From Salmonella enterica subsp. arizonae (GTDB lineage Bacteria > Pseudomonadota > Gammaproteobacteria > Enterobacterales > Enterobacteriaceae), in assembly GCF_008692845.1 (NCBI RefSeq), contig NZ_VXJW01000005.1:1-64000 (forward strand): DNA of 64,000 nucleotides. Direction: 5' to 3'. The position numbers and the translations under genes were made by a program. Positions 46,305-56,401 of this stretch are shown piece by piece; position 1 is the stretch's first letter; each line of letters begins with the position of its first letter. The notes below the pieces were generated by a model, which was not told the origin of the DNA, made no database searches, and saw nothing but the letters and a program-made list of their open reading frames with translations.

Positions 46305-47366
46305 ATGTCACCAACCATGCTGACCTATATCAACGAAGAGGCTGATGTCTTGGCGAATATTATTTGCCGCCATCGCCAGTCGCTGGACGAAGTATCGCGG
46401 TTCGTCAGCCAAAAACCGTTACGACGAATCCTGATATTAGCCACCGGCTCGTCGTTGAATGCCGCATTTTGCGCGCGATATTTTTTTGAATATTGCGGCA
46501 TCACTGTTGATATTAAAGAGCCGTACACTTTTAGCCATTACGAAAATAGCGATCCGCAAGCCGATATGGTTATCGCTATCTCTCAGAGCGGGAAAAGCGC
46601 TTCTACACTGGAGGCGATGCGTAAAGTCCAGGATCTGGGGCGTCCGGTATTTGCTCTGACCGCTGATCCGCAAAGTCCGCTTGGCAAGGCCAGCGATTGT
46701 CCGCTGGATATTCTGACCGGGATTGAGTCTGTCGGGTTTGTCACTCGTGGATTTAGCGCGACGGTACTGAATCTGTTGCTTATTGCGTTGTTAATTGCCC
46801 GTCGGCAGCAGTGTCTGACTGAATCACAGGTCGAGGAGTATGAGGCGCAGCTTCAGCGCATTGCGGCGACCCTGCCGTTGGTTATCGCGCGCACGGAAGC
46901 GTTTATTCGTCAACACCGCGCTGTTTTGCAAAACGGGACACGCTTTGTGGCGATAGGTTATGGCGCGCTGGTCGGGGTGGCAAAAGAATTTGAAACCAAA
47001 TTTACCGAGACGGTGCGCGTTCCCTCAAGCGGGTTTGAGCTGGAGGCCTATATGCACGGCCCGTATCTGGAAGCCAATGCGGAACACGTGATGTTCTTTT
47101 TTGAGGACCGGCCCGACGCGCGTTCCAGAGCGCTTCGGGAGTATATGACGCCTGCAGTCGCCAAAACCTTTACCCTCACGCTGGCGAAGGCGGCGCAAGA
47201 TGACCAGACGCTCGCGCTGGATGTGGCGGTTGATCACCATTTTTCACCATTGCTGTTGATTGTGCCGGTACAGCTCATGGCGTTTCATATCGCCTCGCTG
47301 AAAGGCATCGACCTTGCCGTGCGCATTTTTGACGATTTCGATCGCGTTTTAAAAAGTAAAATCTGA
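46305..47366 (+). CDS. gfrE: glucoselysine-6-phosphate deglycase GfrE
   Basis: The 353-residue protein has two SIS domains (ILATGSSLNAAFCARYFFEY; VIAISQSGKSASTLEAMRKV; later FVAIGYGALVGVAKEFETKF). This resembles the isomerase half of glucosamine-6-phosphate synthase. The operon context is that of the Salmonella gfr genes, where GfrE cleaves glucoselysine-6-phosphate to glucose-6-phosphate and lysine. It lies 12 bp after gfrD with an AAGAGGG ribosome-binding site. GfrE versus GfrF is decided by gene order and by the closer FrlB likeness of the next gene. Confidence 0.85.
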   Translation: MSPTMLTYINEEADVLANIICRHRQSLDEVSRFVSQKPLRRILILATGSSLNAAFCARYFFEYCGITVDIKEPYTFSHYENSDPQADMVIAISQSGKSASTLEAMRKVQDLGRPVFALTADPQSPLGKASDCPLDILTGIESVGFVTRGFSATVLNLLLIALLIARRQQCLTESQVEEYEAQLQRIAATLPLVIARTEAFIRQHRAVLQNGTRFVAIGYGALVGVAKEFETKFTETVRVPSSGFELEAYMHGPYLEANAEHVMFFFEDRPDARSRALREYMTPAVAKTFTLTLAKAAQDDQTLALDVAVDHHFSPLLLIVPVQLMAFHIASLKGIDLAVRIFDDFDRVLKSKI

Positions 47367-47383
47367 ACAATCAGGAGAAAAAT

Positions 47384-48394
47384 ATGTTGGGTTTTAATCA
47401 GGACGAGTACCTGACGAGTGCTCGTGAGATCATCGCTGCGCGCCAGAAGGCAGAACAGGTTGCTGACGAGATTTATCAGGCCGGGTTCAGTTCTTTATTT
47501 TTCGCTTCTGTTGGCGGTTCACTGGCGCCAATGATGGCAATTAATGAATTTGCCAAAGAATTAACGACACTGCCGGTTTATATTGAGCAGGCGGCAGAAT
47601 TAATTCATAAAGGAAATAAACGGCTTAATAAAGATTCTGTGGTTGTTACGCTGTCTAAATCCGGCGATACCAAAGAATCGGTAGCGATCGCCGAGTGGTG
47701 TAAAGCGCAGGGAATACGCGTGGTCGCCATTACCAAAAATGCGGACTCTCCGCTGGCGCAGGCGGCGACCTGGCATATTCCGATGCGCCACAAAAATGGC
47801 GTGGAATATGAATATATGCTGCTGTACTGGTTATTTTTCCGCGTGCTGTCGCGCAATAACGAATTCGCCAGTTACGATCGCTTCGCCAGCCAACTGGAAA
47901 CGCTGCCGGCGAATCTGCTTAATGCCAAACAAAAATTCGATCCACAGGCGGACGCTATCGCTAGTCGTTATTTCAATAGCGAGTATATGATGTGGGTTGG
48001 CGGCGCGGAGATGTGGGGTGAAGTCTATCTGTTCTCCATGTGCATCCTGGAAGAGATGCAATGGAAGCGTACACGCCCCGTCAGCTCTGCGGAATTTTTC
48101 CACGGCGCGCTGGAACTGTTGGAAAAAGACGTCCCGCTTATTCTGGTGAAAGGAGAAGGAAAATGCCGCTCGCTGGATGAACGCGTTGAGCGCTTTGCCA
48201 GTAACATTACCGAAAATCTGGTGGTGATTGACCCGCAAGAATACGCCCTGGAAGGTGTTGACGAGGCGTTCCGCTGGATTATGGCGCCGTGCGTTGTTTC
48301 AACGTTGTTAGTTGACCGACTGGCGGCGCACTTTGAGAAGTATACCGGCCATAGTCTGGATATCCGCCGCTACTATCGCCAGTTTGAGTATTAA
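47384..48394 (+). CDS. gfrF: fructoselysine-6-phosphate deglycase GfrF
   Basis: The 336-residue SIS-domain protein resembles FrlB. It has FFASVGGSLAPMMAINEFAK, VVTLSKSGDTKESVAIAEWC, then SAEFFHGALELLEKDVPLIL and the end SLDIRRYYRQFEY. These residues bind the phosphosugar and catalyse cleavage of fructoselysine-6-phosphate to glucose-6-phosphate and lysine. It is the last gene of the operon, 17 bp after gfrE with an AGGAG. A strong hairpin follows at 48423-48454. An FrlB-type toxic intermediate build-up on loss of function has been reported for the related Salmonella fra system, not for this one. Confidence 0.88.
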   Translation: MLGFNQDEYLTSAREIIAARQKAEQVADEIYQAGFSSLFFASVGGSLAPMMAINEFAKELTTLPVYIEQAAELIHKGNKRLNKDSVVVTLSKSGDTKESVAIAEWCKAQGIRVVAITKNADSPLAQAATWHIPMRHKNGVEYEYMLLYWLFFRVLSRNNEFASYDRFASQLETLPANLLNAKQKFDPQADAIASRYFNSEYMMWVGGAEMWGEVYLFSMCILEEMQWKRTRPVSSAEFFHGALELLEKDVPLILVKGEGKCRSLDERVERFASNITENLVVIDPQEYALEGVDEAFRWIMAPCVVSTLLVDRLAAHFEKYTGHSLDIRRYYRQFEY

Positions 48395-48422
48395 CCCCTG
48401 TGCCGGATGTCGGCGTAAACGC

Positions 48423-48454
48423 CTTATCATGCCTACGTTTGTAGGCATGATAAG
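48423..48454. terminator. perfect 14-bp hairpin between gfrF and opgB
   Basis: CTTATCATGCCTAC pairs perfectly with GTAGGCATGATAAG around GTTT. It lies between the convergent gfrF and opgB stops next to a REP-like unit (48403-48426). It lacks a clear T-run but, by position and stability, may end transcripts from both sides. Confidence 0.6.
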
Positions 48455-48492
48455 ACACGTCAGCATCTCCATCCAGCGTTGGTTTGCGCAGT

Positions 48493-50784
48493 TTAACTTT
48501 CCGCGTTCACCACTTTGATTTCCACCATCCCGATCCCCAGTTTGCGCGGTGAATGGCCCAAAATATTACCCTCGTTGGTGGAGACGGGAACGGGCGGCGC
48601 AATCACTAAGGTACTGGCGTCCGTCGGGTTGTTGAAATGCAACGTGGTGGTAGACACGTCATGACCCAGCACCAGCGTCTGTTCTTCGTTGCCTACGCGT
48701 ACAGGAATCGGGCGATTCGCATTGTCGCCGAAGGCTTTGGCGGTGATGACCAGATCAAATTTTTTCGGCAGCGGCGCTTTATATTCGATTTTGACTTCAT
48801 CGCCCAACTGCGCGTTTGACCAGCGTCCCCAGGTCTCCGGACGGGAAATGCCGCTAAACTGCTTCACTTCCTCCGGCGCGCCTGCAACATTAAAGATAAA
48901 GCTGTCAGCTTTATAACGAATATCGTTATCGACAATCTTTAAGGTGTCGACGTTGCCTTTATAGCGTTGCATATCAATCACCGTATCTTTAAACGCGGTT
49001 TTGCCTTTCCACTGCGTTTTATCGACATGCTGTACGGTTTGCTGGCCGCCAAGCTGCCCCTGTGAGACGCACCAGTCGGTAGATAGCGCCAGCTCCGGTG
49101 CCCATAGCTGCGCCATTTTGTAGCAGCGATCGACCCAGACGAAATTATCGCGCGGGGCGAAGTCGGCCAACTGGAACCGCAGCGGAGCGGAGTATTCGCT
49201 TTCCGGTAACGGCTCAACACGCTTATCCGACACGCGCAGCAGCAACGGCAGACGGAAGTGACTGCCGGAAAATGCGATCATGTTTTTGTCCTGATCGATA
49301 GTGAACGCTTTCATCTCTTTCGGGAAATTCCACAGTCGAACAATATCCGGTTTCATCGCCAGCACTTTCTCTTTTACGTTCAGGAACACTTCCGACAGCG
49401 ACTGTCCAGAAAGGCTACTGCGTCCCAGACCGATAAAATTATCGCCGCCGAGAATATCCAGCACCGTTGCGCCGTTGTCCATCGTATTGCGTTTGACCGC
49501 CAGCGTTTCCTGTTGCGGTTTATCGCCGCGCAGAATGAAAAACAGATTGTTGCGATCCTGCTTATTCAGGTATTTCCATGCCGTATTATTCATCGCCAGA
49601 TGGTCGGAAGAGACGACGATAACGGTATCTTTAAACCACGGCGACGCTTTGATTTTGTTGATAAACCTGGCGATGTTTTCCTGACTGCAACTTACGGCGC
49701 TAAAGGATTGGTTGGGCTTGCTGTCGTAATCGTAGCGTTTACGGTTACAGGTGCGTGAAATAAACCCGTCCGGATGGTGAGTATCCACGGTCAGCGTAAA
49801 CAGCGAAAACCGCTGGCCGGAGCGGGAAAGCGCTTCAAATTTCTTCCATGCCTCATCAAGCACCGTATCGTCGTAGAAGCCCCAGTCATTACGATAAGAC
49901 GGGTCCGTCACCACCGTTTTCAGCTCTTCGGCGCCGTACAGATGATCAAATCCGTGTGATTTCAGGAACACATCTTTCCCGGCAAAACGCAGGTTAGCGC
50001 CCTGCACGAAATAGTTCTGGTAGCCGGCGTTTTTCAGAATGTCGCCAAGGCAAATATTCTGCGGAAAGAAGCTGGACACTGACGCTGAGGCGTTGCCCTC
50101 AAACGGCGCAAACAGCGGAATACCGCACTGGGAAGCCACCATTCCGGCGATGGTGTAATCCGTTCCCGGCAGTTGCATGGTATGGCTGAAATCCAGTCCC
50201 TCATTTTTCAGCGCGCCCAGTTCCGGCGTAAGATTGGGGAAGGCGTCATTATCAAAATAGGTCCGTTCCAGACTCTCGCCATAGATATAGACCAGATTGA
50301 GCTTTGGATTAGGAATGGTTTTTGCCGGTTCTTTATAATAAACGGCAAAGTCCGGATCGCCATCGCGCGTTTGTGATTTTACCAGTTCGGTGATCTGGCG
50401 AAACGCCGGGCTGGCGTCGACCGAACCCAGCGCCAGCAGTAACGCCAGCAGGCTGTAACCAACATGATGAGGATGGTGACGGCGGCGGCGTAGTATCCAT
50501 CCCAGCGCGCCGAACACCCCCACTAACGCAAGGACAATGCCGATTCCCGGCAGAATATATTTGCCGACTCCCGCTCCTGTCAGGCTATTCGTGAGCGTAT
50601 AAAGCACCGCGTCGTTGATCCCGTCGCCGGTAAAATAGTCGCTGGCATACCGGGTAATATTCAGAATGACAAAAAGCCCCAGCACCGTGAGAGTGGCGGC
50701 AAACCACCAGGTGTTACGGCCCGCCTTCCAGGCATATACCAACACAGAGGCGAGAAATAAAGCGACGGAGAGCAACTCGGACAA
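48493..50784 (-). CDS. opgB: phosphoglycerol transferase I OpgB (MdoB)
   Basis: The 763-residue protein has the same length as E. coli OpgB. Four N-terminal membrane helices ([68 protein letters not shown]) precede a large periplasmic sulfatase-type domain. That domain has [22 protein letters not shown] and [12 protein letters not shown] as metal- and nucleophile-bearing motifs. It transfers phosphoglycerol from phosphatidylglycerol to osmoregulated periplasmic glucans. A soluble form made by proteolysis is known from E. coli. It is monocistronic and convergent with gfrF. Confidence 0.95.
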   Translation of the reverse strand: MSELLSVALFLASVLVYAWKAGRNTWWFAATLTVLGLFVILNITRYASDYFTGDGINDAVLYTLTNSLTGAGVGKYILPGIGIVLALVGVFGALGWILRRRRHHPHHVGYSLLALLLALGSVDASPAFRQITELVKSQTRDGDPDFAVYYKEPAKTIPNPKLNLVYIYGESLERTYFDNDAFPNLTPELGALKNEGLDFSHTMQLPGTDYTIAGMVASQCGIPLFAPFEGNASASVSSFFPQNICLGDILKNAGYQNYFVQGANLRFAGKDVFLKSHGFDHLYGAEELKTVVTDPSYRNDWGFYDDTVLDEAWKKFEALSRSGQRFSLFTLTVDTHHPDGFISRTCNRKRYDYDSKPNQSFSAVSCSQENIARFINKIKASPWFKDTVIVVSSDHLAMNNTAWKYLNKQDRNNLFFILRGDKPQQETLAVKRNTMDNGATVLDILGGDNFIGLGRSSLSGQSLSEVFLNVKEKVLAMKPDIVRLWNFPKEMKAFTIDQDKNMIAFSGSHFRLPLLLRVSDKRVEPLPESEYSAPLRFQLADFAPRDNFVWVDRCYKMAQLWAPELALSTDWCVSQGQLGGQQTVQHVDKTQWKGKTAFKDTVIDMQRYKGNVDTLKIVDNDIRYKADSFIFNVAGAPEEVKQFSGISRPETWGRWSNAQLGDEVKIEYKAPLPKKFDLVITAKAFGDNANRPIPVRVGNEEQTLVLGHDVSTTTLHFNNPTDASTLVIAPPVPVSTNEGNILGHSPRKLGIGMVEIKVVNAES

Positions 50785-51085
50785 CTGACGATCCTCAATA
50801 AACCAGGCTTATGGCTGGCAGGAAAATTTTTCTGACAATGTAATGGCGATGCCATATTGCTGCAATTCTAATAACAATACATGGCGCTGTGATTCAGAAT
50901 TAGTTTAGAACGTTGGTTTTTTGATCGGCATCACTTCCCAGCATAGCGGCGAATAACCGGAAAAGATAAAGAGTTAAATCAGGTTAACGCCATACAGGGC
51001 GATAAAGCGCCAAAACATGGCGTTTATCCGGCGATCCGGGCGCGTGTCGCCAGAAATGACCTGACGCCTCGCCCAGAAAGGAGTC
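50785..51085. other. intergenic region opgB-dnaC
   Basis: The promoter of opgB must lie here. E. coli carries yjjA between opgB and dnaC; no such gene is visible, and nothing else is supported. Confidence 0.5.
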
Positions 51086-51823
51086 CTAGTATTCTTTACC
51101 CGTAACCCTACTGCGGTAACTGTCCCAGGTAAAATTGACCCATAAACTGTTGCCGAGGCGCATACGGTCCATGACGCGTTCTCCGAGCATTTTCGTCATC
51201 TCTTCCATATTGCTGTTCGTCAACATGCCCGTGGGACGTTTTGACGAAGAACGACGATCGACAATCTGATTGATGATCACTTTTTCATAACGGGATTCGG
51301 TCTGCACGCCGATCTCGTCGATCACCAAAAGATCAACGTTACTGAGATCGTTAAGCAGTTGCTCTTCGCTGGTTTCCCGATTGCTGAACGTGTCTTTCAT
51401 CGCTGACATAATATCCGCCACGGTGATAATCAGTACCGATTTTCCGCGCAGCAGCAGCTCATTACAAATAGCTGCGGCGAGATGATTTTTACCGGTTCCC
51501 GGCTTTCCGGAAAAAACAAAACTGGCGATATTGCCGTCAAATTCATCAACGTACTGCCGGGCTTTGCTCAATGCGTTCATTTGCCCGTCGCACTCAACCC
51601 GATAATTATCAAACGAACAGTTCTGATGCAGCGGTCGAATGCCGGAACGGTTAAATGTGCGCTGCATTTTCATCGCCCGGTTTTCCCGCGCCAGCGCCGC
51701 CGCCCGGATCTCACCTTGCGCTTTCTGCCACGCCAGCAGCTCTTCGCCCGTTTTAAACGCCGGTGTAATATGCGCAGGCATCATTTTTTGTAGACGCTGC
51801 ATCAGGTCGCCAACATTTTTCAT
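51086..51823 (-). CDS. dnaC: helicase loader DnaC
   Basis: The 245-residue AAA+ protein has Walker A in FSGKPGTGKNHLAAAI, Walker B in VDLLVIDEIG and the C-terminal MDRMRLGNSLWVNFTWDSYR. Its N-terminal part contacts DnaB. It loads the replicative helicase at oriC and restarted forks. It is 2 bp downstream of dnaT. The host DnaB/DnaC system could in principle substitute for the damaged helicase gene of the ICE in this window; that is speculation. Confidence 0.95.
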   Translation of the reverse strand: MKNVGDLMQRLQKMMPAHITPAFKTGEELLAWQKAQGEIRAAALARENRAMKMQRTFNRSGIRPLHQNCSFDNYRVECDGQMNALSKARQYVDEFDGNIASFVFSGKPGTGKNHLAAAICNELLLRGKSVLIITVADIMSAMKDTFSNRETSEEQLLNDLSNVDLLVIDEIGVQTESRYEKVIINQIVDRRSSSKRPTGMLTNSNMEEMTKMLGERVMDRMRLGNSLWVNFTWDSYRSRVTGKEY

Positions 51824-51825
51824 CG

Positions 51826-52365
51826 TTACCCCCTAAAACCTGGTGGAATATGATTGTCAGGTTCGCTGACGCTATTGATGTCGCGCTGCGGCATTCCGCC
51901 ATTGCTGGAACGGCTGATTTGTACGCTACGCGCCAACTTTTGCTGCCACTGAATATGGTGAAAAACCTTACCCTCCGCCTGCCAGTAGGCGATAAACGCC
52001 GCCAGCTCTTCTGCGGTGACAGGATCCCGGAGCGCCACGCCCCAAAGTGCGGCCTGGCGTTGAAAATCCGCATCCGGTTGCCAGGCGGGATACATGGCGA
52101 ATTTTCCGCAGGGAATTGCAACGTGGGCGGTTTCGGGTTCTTCATAAAATTGCGCGTCTAACGCCACATCGCTTCCCGGATGTGATAACTTTTCTTCAAG
52201 CGCCAGCAGTTCCGCCATACGTGCAGGCGTCACGGCATAAAACGCAGGCGCATTATTAGCGAATACCGCCACCGCGCCGCCCGTTGACTTAGCCAGCACG
52301 GCATGATGATCGTGTAAAAGGGCGTCAATACCGATGACGTCCGACGTTAAGATTCTGGAAGACAT
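51826..52365 (-). CDS. dnaT: primosomal protein DnaT
   Basis: The 179-residue protein from ATG 52365 ([20 protein letters not shown]) matches E. coli DnaT in length. The C-terminal region with [20 protein letters not shown], then [20 protein letters not shown] is the ssDNA-binding DnaT domain, and the tail ends HIPPGFRG. It acts with PriA, PriB and DnaC in replication restart. An upstream extension to 52455 lacks conservation and is not used. dnaT-dnaC form one operon. Confidence 0.95.
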   Translation of the reverse strand: MSSRILTSDVIGIDALLHDHHAVLAKSTGGAVAVFANNAPAFYAVTPARMAELLALEEKLSHPGSDVALDAQFYEEPETAHVAIPCGKFAMYPAWQPDADFQRQAALWGVALRDPVTAEELAAFIAYWQAEGKVFHHIQWQQKLARSVQISRSSNGGMPQRDINSVSEPDNHIPPGFRG

Positions 52366-52458
52366 AATGTTTCTCAATATGGAACAACAACCGAGAAGGG
52401 CGATTGTTTTTATAGTACCACACAGACCTGCAAGAACAGCAGGAAGGCGTTCCACTGA

Positions 52459-52932
52459 TTACACGCGGGGACGTTTGCGGTACAGCCATAAACCCGGTAC
52501 AGAGAGTCCAATTGAGAGCGCGCCAACGATGGAAGAGGCTTTCAGGAAATTTGTCAGCAGGGTAATCATCATCGGTTCGCTGTAACCCAGATGGCTAATT
52601 TTTACTGCGGAAATCATAGCGGTATAGGCGGAAATCCCTGGAAACATCGGGATCACGGCTGCGACGGTAAAAACTTTAGGGTGAGCGAGGTACCAGCGTG
52701 ACCACTGAATACCAATACTGCCGACTAACAGCGAAGCCATAAACGTCGACCATTCGATATTAAAGCCAGCGCTCATCATGAGCATACGTGAGCCATGACC
52801 CAGCGCCCCCAGTAGCGCGCACCACGGAAGCGCCCGGTGGGGAACATTAAAGACCATCGCAAACCCGACGGCGGGGATCGCAGACAGGATCATGTCCTGC
52901 ATTAGCGCCATGAAAAAGTCGATTATACCCAT
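52459..52932 (-). CDS. yjjB: threonine/serine exporter subunit, YjjB
   Basis: The 157-residue membrane protein has about four to five helices ([71 protein letters not shown]). It is the ThrE C-terminal-like half. Its start ATG 52932 overlaps the yjjP stop region by 10 bp. YjjP and YjjB together form a split ThrE-type transporter, reported as a succinate exporter in E. coli. Confidence 0.9.
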   Translation of the reverse strand: MGIIDFFMALMQDMILSAIPAVGFAMVFNVPHRALPWCALLGALGHGSRMLMMSAGFNIEWSTFMASLLVGSIGIQWSRWYLAHPKVFTVAAVIPMFPGISAYTAMISAVKISHLGYSEPMMITLLTNFLKASSIVGALSIGLSVPGLWLYRKRPRV

Positions 52933-53699
52933 CCTCGTAGCCCCCATACTGTCATTGACATCACAACGCCGATGCAGGTGGCCAGCGTCAATAGGCTGGC
53001 GATAGCCCAGCGAGCCAGCCCGGTATTAATATGCCCTTTAAACATATCTGCGACAGAATTAATCAGCGGAAAACCCGGTACCAGCAGAAGTACGCTCGCC
53101 GCCATGGCGATAGTCGGCGTCTGGCTAAAGGCAGGAAGGGTGAGCATCAGCCCGGAAATCGTGGTGGCGATAAAAGCGGTGATGCAAAAATTGATCTGCG
53201 GATGTAAATGCCGTTGCGCCAACATCTGACGAATGTACATGGCTATCATACTGGCGAAAAAGGTGATCAACGCGCCATCCCAGCCGCCGTTATTCAGCTT
53301 ACAAAAGCAGGCGCAGGAGAGGCCAACCATAACTGCTACCAGCCAGCGCGGATAACGCAGCGGCCGGAGCTGGCTAAAGCGTTTTTCCACGCCTTTGTAA
53401 TCCAGCAGGCGATGTTCCGCGAGTATGACGATATGCTGAACCTCCGTGACGACGTGCATATTAATGCCGTGATCCTGGTTTTTACGTGTCGATGTCAGGC
53501 ATTGTCCGTCTTTGATGGTAGTCAGTACAATAGCGTTAGAGGAGATAGCGCTTTCGACGCTATCCATACCGAGCGCTAAACCGAGGCGGGTAGAAAGCTC
53601 ATCGACCAGCGCGCTTTCCGCTCCGTGCTGCAATAAAAAAAGTCCGCATTGAATACATAATCGTGTTACCGTTCGTTGAATTGACTGTTCTTCTTGCAT
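52923..53699 (-). CDS. yjjP: threonine/serine exporter subunit, YjjP
   Basis: The 258-residue protein starts at ATG 53699 ([20 protein letters not shown]). It has the N-terminal cytoplasmic part of the ThrE family ([20 protein letters not shown]) and five hydrophobic segments, ending [20 protein letters not shown]. It pairs with YjjB. The frame extends upstream to 53855, but that part lies in AT-rich intergenic DNA and is not similar to homologues. Confidence 0.9.
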   Translation of the reverse strand: MQEEQSIQRTVTRLCIQCGLFLLQHGAESALVDELSTRLGLALGMDSVESAISSNAIVLTTIKDGQCLTSTRKNQDHGINMHVVTEVQHIVILAEHRLLDYKGVEKRFSQLRPLRYPRWLVAVMVGLSCACFCKLNNGGWDGALITFFASMIAMYIRQMLAQRHLHPQINFCITAFIATTISGLMLTLPAFSQTPTIAMAASVLLLVPGFPLINSVADMFKGHINTGLARWAIASLLTLATCIGVVMSMTVWGLRGWV

Positions 53700-54403
53700 G
53701 ACTCGTCCTGTCCGAAAAGACATTTTATGCGCCATCACTATGACGGAAACTTTCTTTTTAACACGAAGCGCAGGTGTGATGGCGTTGGTTAAGATCAATT
53801 TTTTGTTGATGAAAATGCTACCCACAATGCATAAGCCTCTTGAGGTTTGCGCCACGTCGCAGGCTGGATACCTTCATGGGCGGCTGTTCTCGTATGTCCG
53901 TTTCCAGAATAGAGACATTATGACAGCCGGGCCGTTCATTTTTGAATCAATTATATGGTGAATTTTATTAACGATATGCATGAATCGTTTAACAACGGCG
54001 GTATGAGCGATAGGTGTAAAATAGGCATCATATAGAGGAATTCGCAGGTATAGCGCGGGTTTTTATGGGTAACTGTCGACATTATTGGGCTTTTATTTTA
54101 GGGGGCCGCAATATGAATGAATGGCGAATCTATATTTTAAATTTATTAATATAATAATTTGCGTTAGAATTACTAATGTGCAAATTTAGCTAATTTAATT
54201 GTTTTGTTTCTATTTTTATGAGTAACTATGCGATAGTGATTTCATGTTTTGTGCTATGTGGATTGTAGCGCAATCAATGTTATATCTCTAAAAATAAAAC
54301 GAGGATAATTAATTCACTCGGCCAATATTTCTTTGTGCTCATTATTAATGATGGTTTTTATTAATGGAACAATGAAAAGAGGACGTGTGGGTGTGGAGGA
54401 GTT
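53700..54403. other. AT-rich divergent regulatory region yjjP / yjjQ
   Basis: About 700 bp without gene. From about 54110 to 54360 the DNA is extremely AT-rich, as expected for the H-NS-silenced yjjQ-bglJ promoter known from E. coli (derepressed by LeuO). An 87-codon plus frame starting at 53698 has no family features. Confidence 0.55.
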
Positions 54404-55141
54404 ATGCTGCCAGGATGCTGCAAAAATGGACTTATTATCAGTAAAATCCCCCTTATACAGGAAGGCCTTAAAGGGGCTATAACAGGTAATTTCCCCGATT
54501 ATAAACTGGCGTATTGCCGTACGATAGAAGAACTGACGCTGCTACAGATACGCCGAAGCAATTTAGTTATCGCTGATTTAGCGGTTAACAATGCCTCTCC
54601 CCGTGCTATCTGCGAATATTTTTATAGCTTACTATCGCAGTATCGTGACATACATTGGGTATTTCTGGTTCCTAAACCCTGCTATCCATATGCAGTTGAT
54701 CTCCTGATGGGCCCCGTCAGCACGCTGCTTTCAGACGAAGAACCGATCGACAATCTTATCAGCGTTATCCGTGCGGGACATGCTTATTCAGAAAGAATAA
54801 GCAAAACGCTATTATCGCCTCAAGTACCGTCTGAAATTCAGGAGCACGGCAGCAAACCTATTATCCTTACGCTATCTGAACGAAAAGTATTACGCCTTTT
54901 AGGGAAAGGGTGGGGCATTAACCAAATTGCGGCATTACTTAAAAAAAGTAATAAAACAATTAGCGCCCAAAAAAATAGCGCCATGCGACGCTTATCAATA
55001 CACAGTAATGCAGAGATGTATGCATGGATAAACAGTTCTCAGGGAGCCAGAGAATTGAATCTACCTTCGATATATGGAGAAACCATGGAATGGAAAACAG
55101 AATCAGCAAGAGAAATGTTGCGCTCGTCGAAAAATGTGTGA
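54404..55141 (+). CDS. yjjQ: LuxR-type transcriptional regulator YjjQ
   Basis: The 245-residue protein has a degenerate receiver-like N-terminal domain and a C-terminal LuxR/FixJ helix-turn-helix ([20 protein letters not shown], then [20 protein letters not shown]). The start MLPGCCKNG is conserved with E. coli YjjQ and has GGAGGAG upstream. In E. coli YjjQ represses flagellar and capsule-related genes. The gene overlaps bglJ by 52 bp. Confidence 0.9.
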   Translation: MLPGCCKNGLIISKIPLIQEGLKGAITGNFPDYKLAYCRTIEELTLLQIRRSNLVIADLAVNNASPRAICEYFYSLLSQYRDIHWVFLVPKPCYPYAVDLLMGPVSTLLSDEEPIDNLISVIRAGHAYSERISKTLLSPQVPSEIQEHGSKPIILTLSERKVLRLLGKGWGINQIAALLKKSNKTISAQKNSAMRRLSIHSNAEMYAWINSSQGARELNLPSIYGETMEWKTESAREMLRSSKNV

Positions 55142-55764
55142 TGAGCAACGTTGGTTTTAAAGGGTTATTTGATGCAATGCCGGATTGCCGACATACGCTT
55201 CATATTTTTTCAAAACCGTCCGCATTTTATAAGGCTGCGCTAAAGACACCGTTTTCTGCCGTTATTTTTTCTCTCTCTGCGTTAAGAACTGAACGCCGGA
55301 CAGGATTAGCTTGCCTGACGGAGCTGGCGATAAATTATCCCCACATGCGGCGTCTGGTGATTGCAGATGATGATAGTGAAGCTCGCTTAATCAGCGCTCT
55401 ATCTCCCTTGCCGCTGGATGGGGTTATCAGCAAGGCATCGCCATTGGATGTTTTACAGGATGCCTTATTCACATCGCTTAATGGTGCCAGGCGGACGACG
55501 GAGCGCACAGACAGTCTTTGGGAGTTTCACCAGAATTGTATGCTGAGTCCAACCGAGCGGGAGATTTTGCGTTTTATGTCGAACGGCTACTCAATGCCGC
55601 AAATCGCCGTCCAGTTGGAACGTAATATTAAGACTATCCGGGCGCATAAGTTTAATGTTATGTCCAAACTGGGTGTGAGCTCTGATGCCGGATTACTCGA
55701 TGCGGCGGATATTCTGGTGTATCTACGCGTCGGAGATGGTACCGCACTCCAGCACCGGGTATAA
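55090..55764 (+). CDS. bglJ: LuxR-type transcriptional regulator BglJ
   Basis: The 224-residue protein from ATG 55090 ([20 protein letters not shown]) aligns with E. coli BglJ. It has a non-phosphorylatable receiver-like domain and a LuxR helix-turn-helix ([20 protein letters not shown], then [16 protein letters not shown]). BglJ forms heterodimers with RcsB and, in E. coli, activates bgl and other loci. A bgl operon is not expected in most Salmonella, so its targets here are others. It is co-transcribed with yjjQ. Confidence 0.9.
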   Translation: MENRISKRNVALVEKCVMSNVGFKGLFDAMPDCRHTLHIFSKPSAFYKAALKTPFSAVIFSLSALRTERRTGLACLTELAINYPHMRRLVIADDDSEARLISALSPLPLDGVISKASPLDVLQDALFTSLNGARRTTERTDSLWEFHQNCMLSPTEREILRFMSNGYSMPQIAVQLERNIKTIRAHKFNVMSKLGVSSDAGLLDAADILVYLRVGDGTALQHRV

Positions 55765-55780
55765 CCCGCGCCAGGGCACG

Positions 55781-56239
55781 TTATTGACACACGTCTACCC
55801 AGGTCGCTGATGTCAGTTCAGCCATTCTTTGTGGTGCGATGCGTACCGCGCTATGCGTGGAGCCAGCGGCAGGCAATACTTCGCTATACCCCTTCAGAGA
55901 GACGTCGCAGTAAACGGGCAGCGGGTGTTCCAGCCCGAAAGGGCATACGCCGCCGACAGGATGTCCGGTTGCATTGACCACTTCATCGCTGTTCAGCATA
56001 CGGGCTTTTGCGCCGAAGGTTGTTTTGAGTTTCTTATTATCCATGCGGGCATCGCCTTTAGCGACCACAAGGATAATCGTGTCTTTTACTTTAAGTGAGA
56101 GCGTTTTGGCTATCTGCCCGGGCTCAACGTTATGCGCTTTTGCTGCCAGTTCGACAGTTGCTGTACTTTGATTTAATTCTATAATTTCAATATCGGGAGC
56201 GTGATCGGCCAGAAATTGCCGTACAGATTGCAGACTCAT
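55781..56239 (-). CDS. YbaK/EbsC-type aminoacyl-tRNA deacylase
   Basis: The 152-residue protein has the YbaK/ProRS-INS editing fold: ATVELAAKAHNVEPGQIAKT, the invariant lysine region VKDTIILVVAKGDARMDNKK, then GHPVGGVCPFGLE and SAGSTHSAVRI-like AAGSTHSAVRIAP. It should hydrolyse mischarged aminoacyl-tRNA such as Cys- or Ala-tRNA(Pro). ATG 56239 follows AGGAGAG and is preferred to a longer frame. It converges on bglJ. The exact subfamily is not resolved. Confidence 0.8.
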   Translation of the reverse strand: MSLQSVRQFLADHAPDIEIIELNQSTATVELAAKAHNVEPGQIAKTLSLKVKDTIILVVAKGDARMDNKKLKTTFGAKARMLNSDEVVNATGHPVGGVCPFGLEHPLPVYCDVSLKGYSEVLPAAGSTHSAVRIAPQRMAELTSATWVDVCQ

Positions 56240-56401
56240 TCTTCTCTCCTGAGACCTTATCAATAGCCGCGGTAGGCCCAAAAATGGCAAAACGTAATTT
56301 GTCATAAGGAGAGCGTTGCTGTAAATATAATAATGTTACAGGTCAGCAACAGTAAGCAGTGGAAGGAACCGCGACGATAACTGAAAGCAACGTAAAGCGG
56401 T

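Noticed and set aside
53698..53961. 87-codon plus-strand frame upstream of yjjQ
   Set aside because: It begins inside the yjjP start region, lacks a ribosome-binding site and has no domain pattern.
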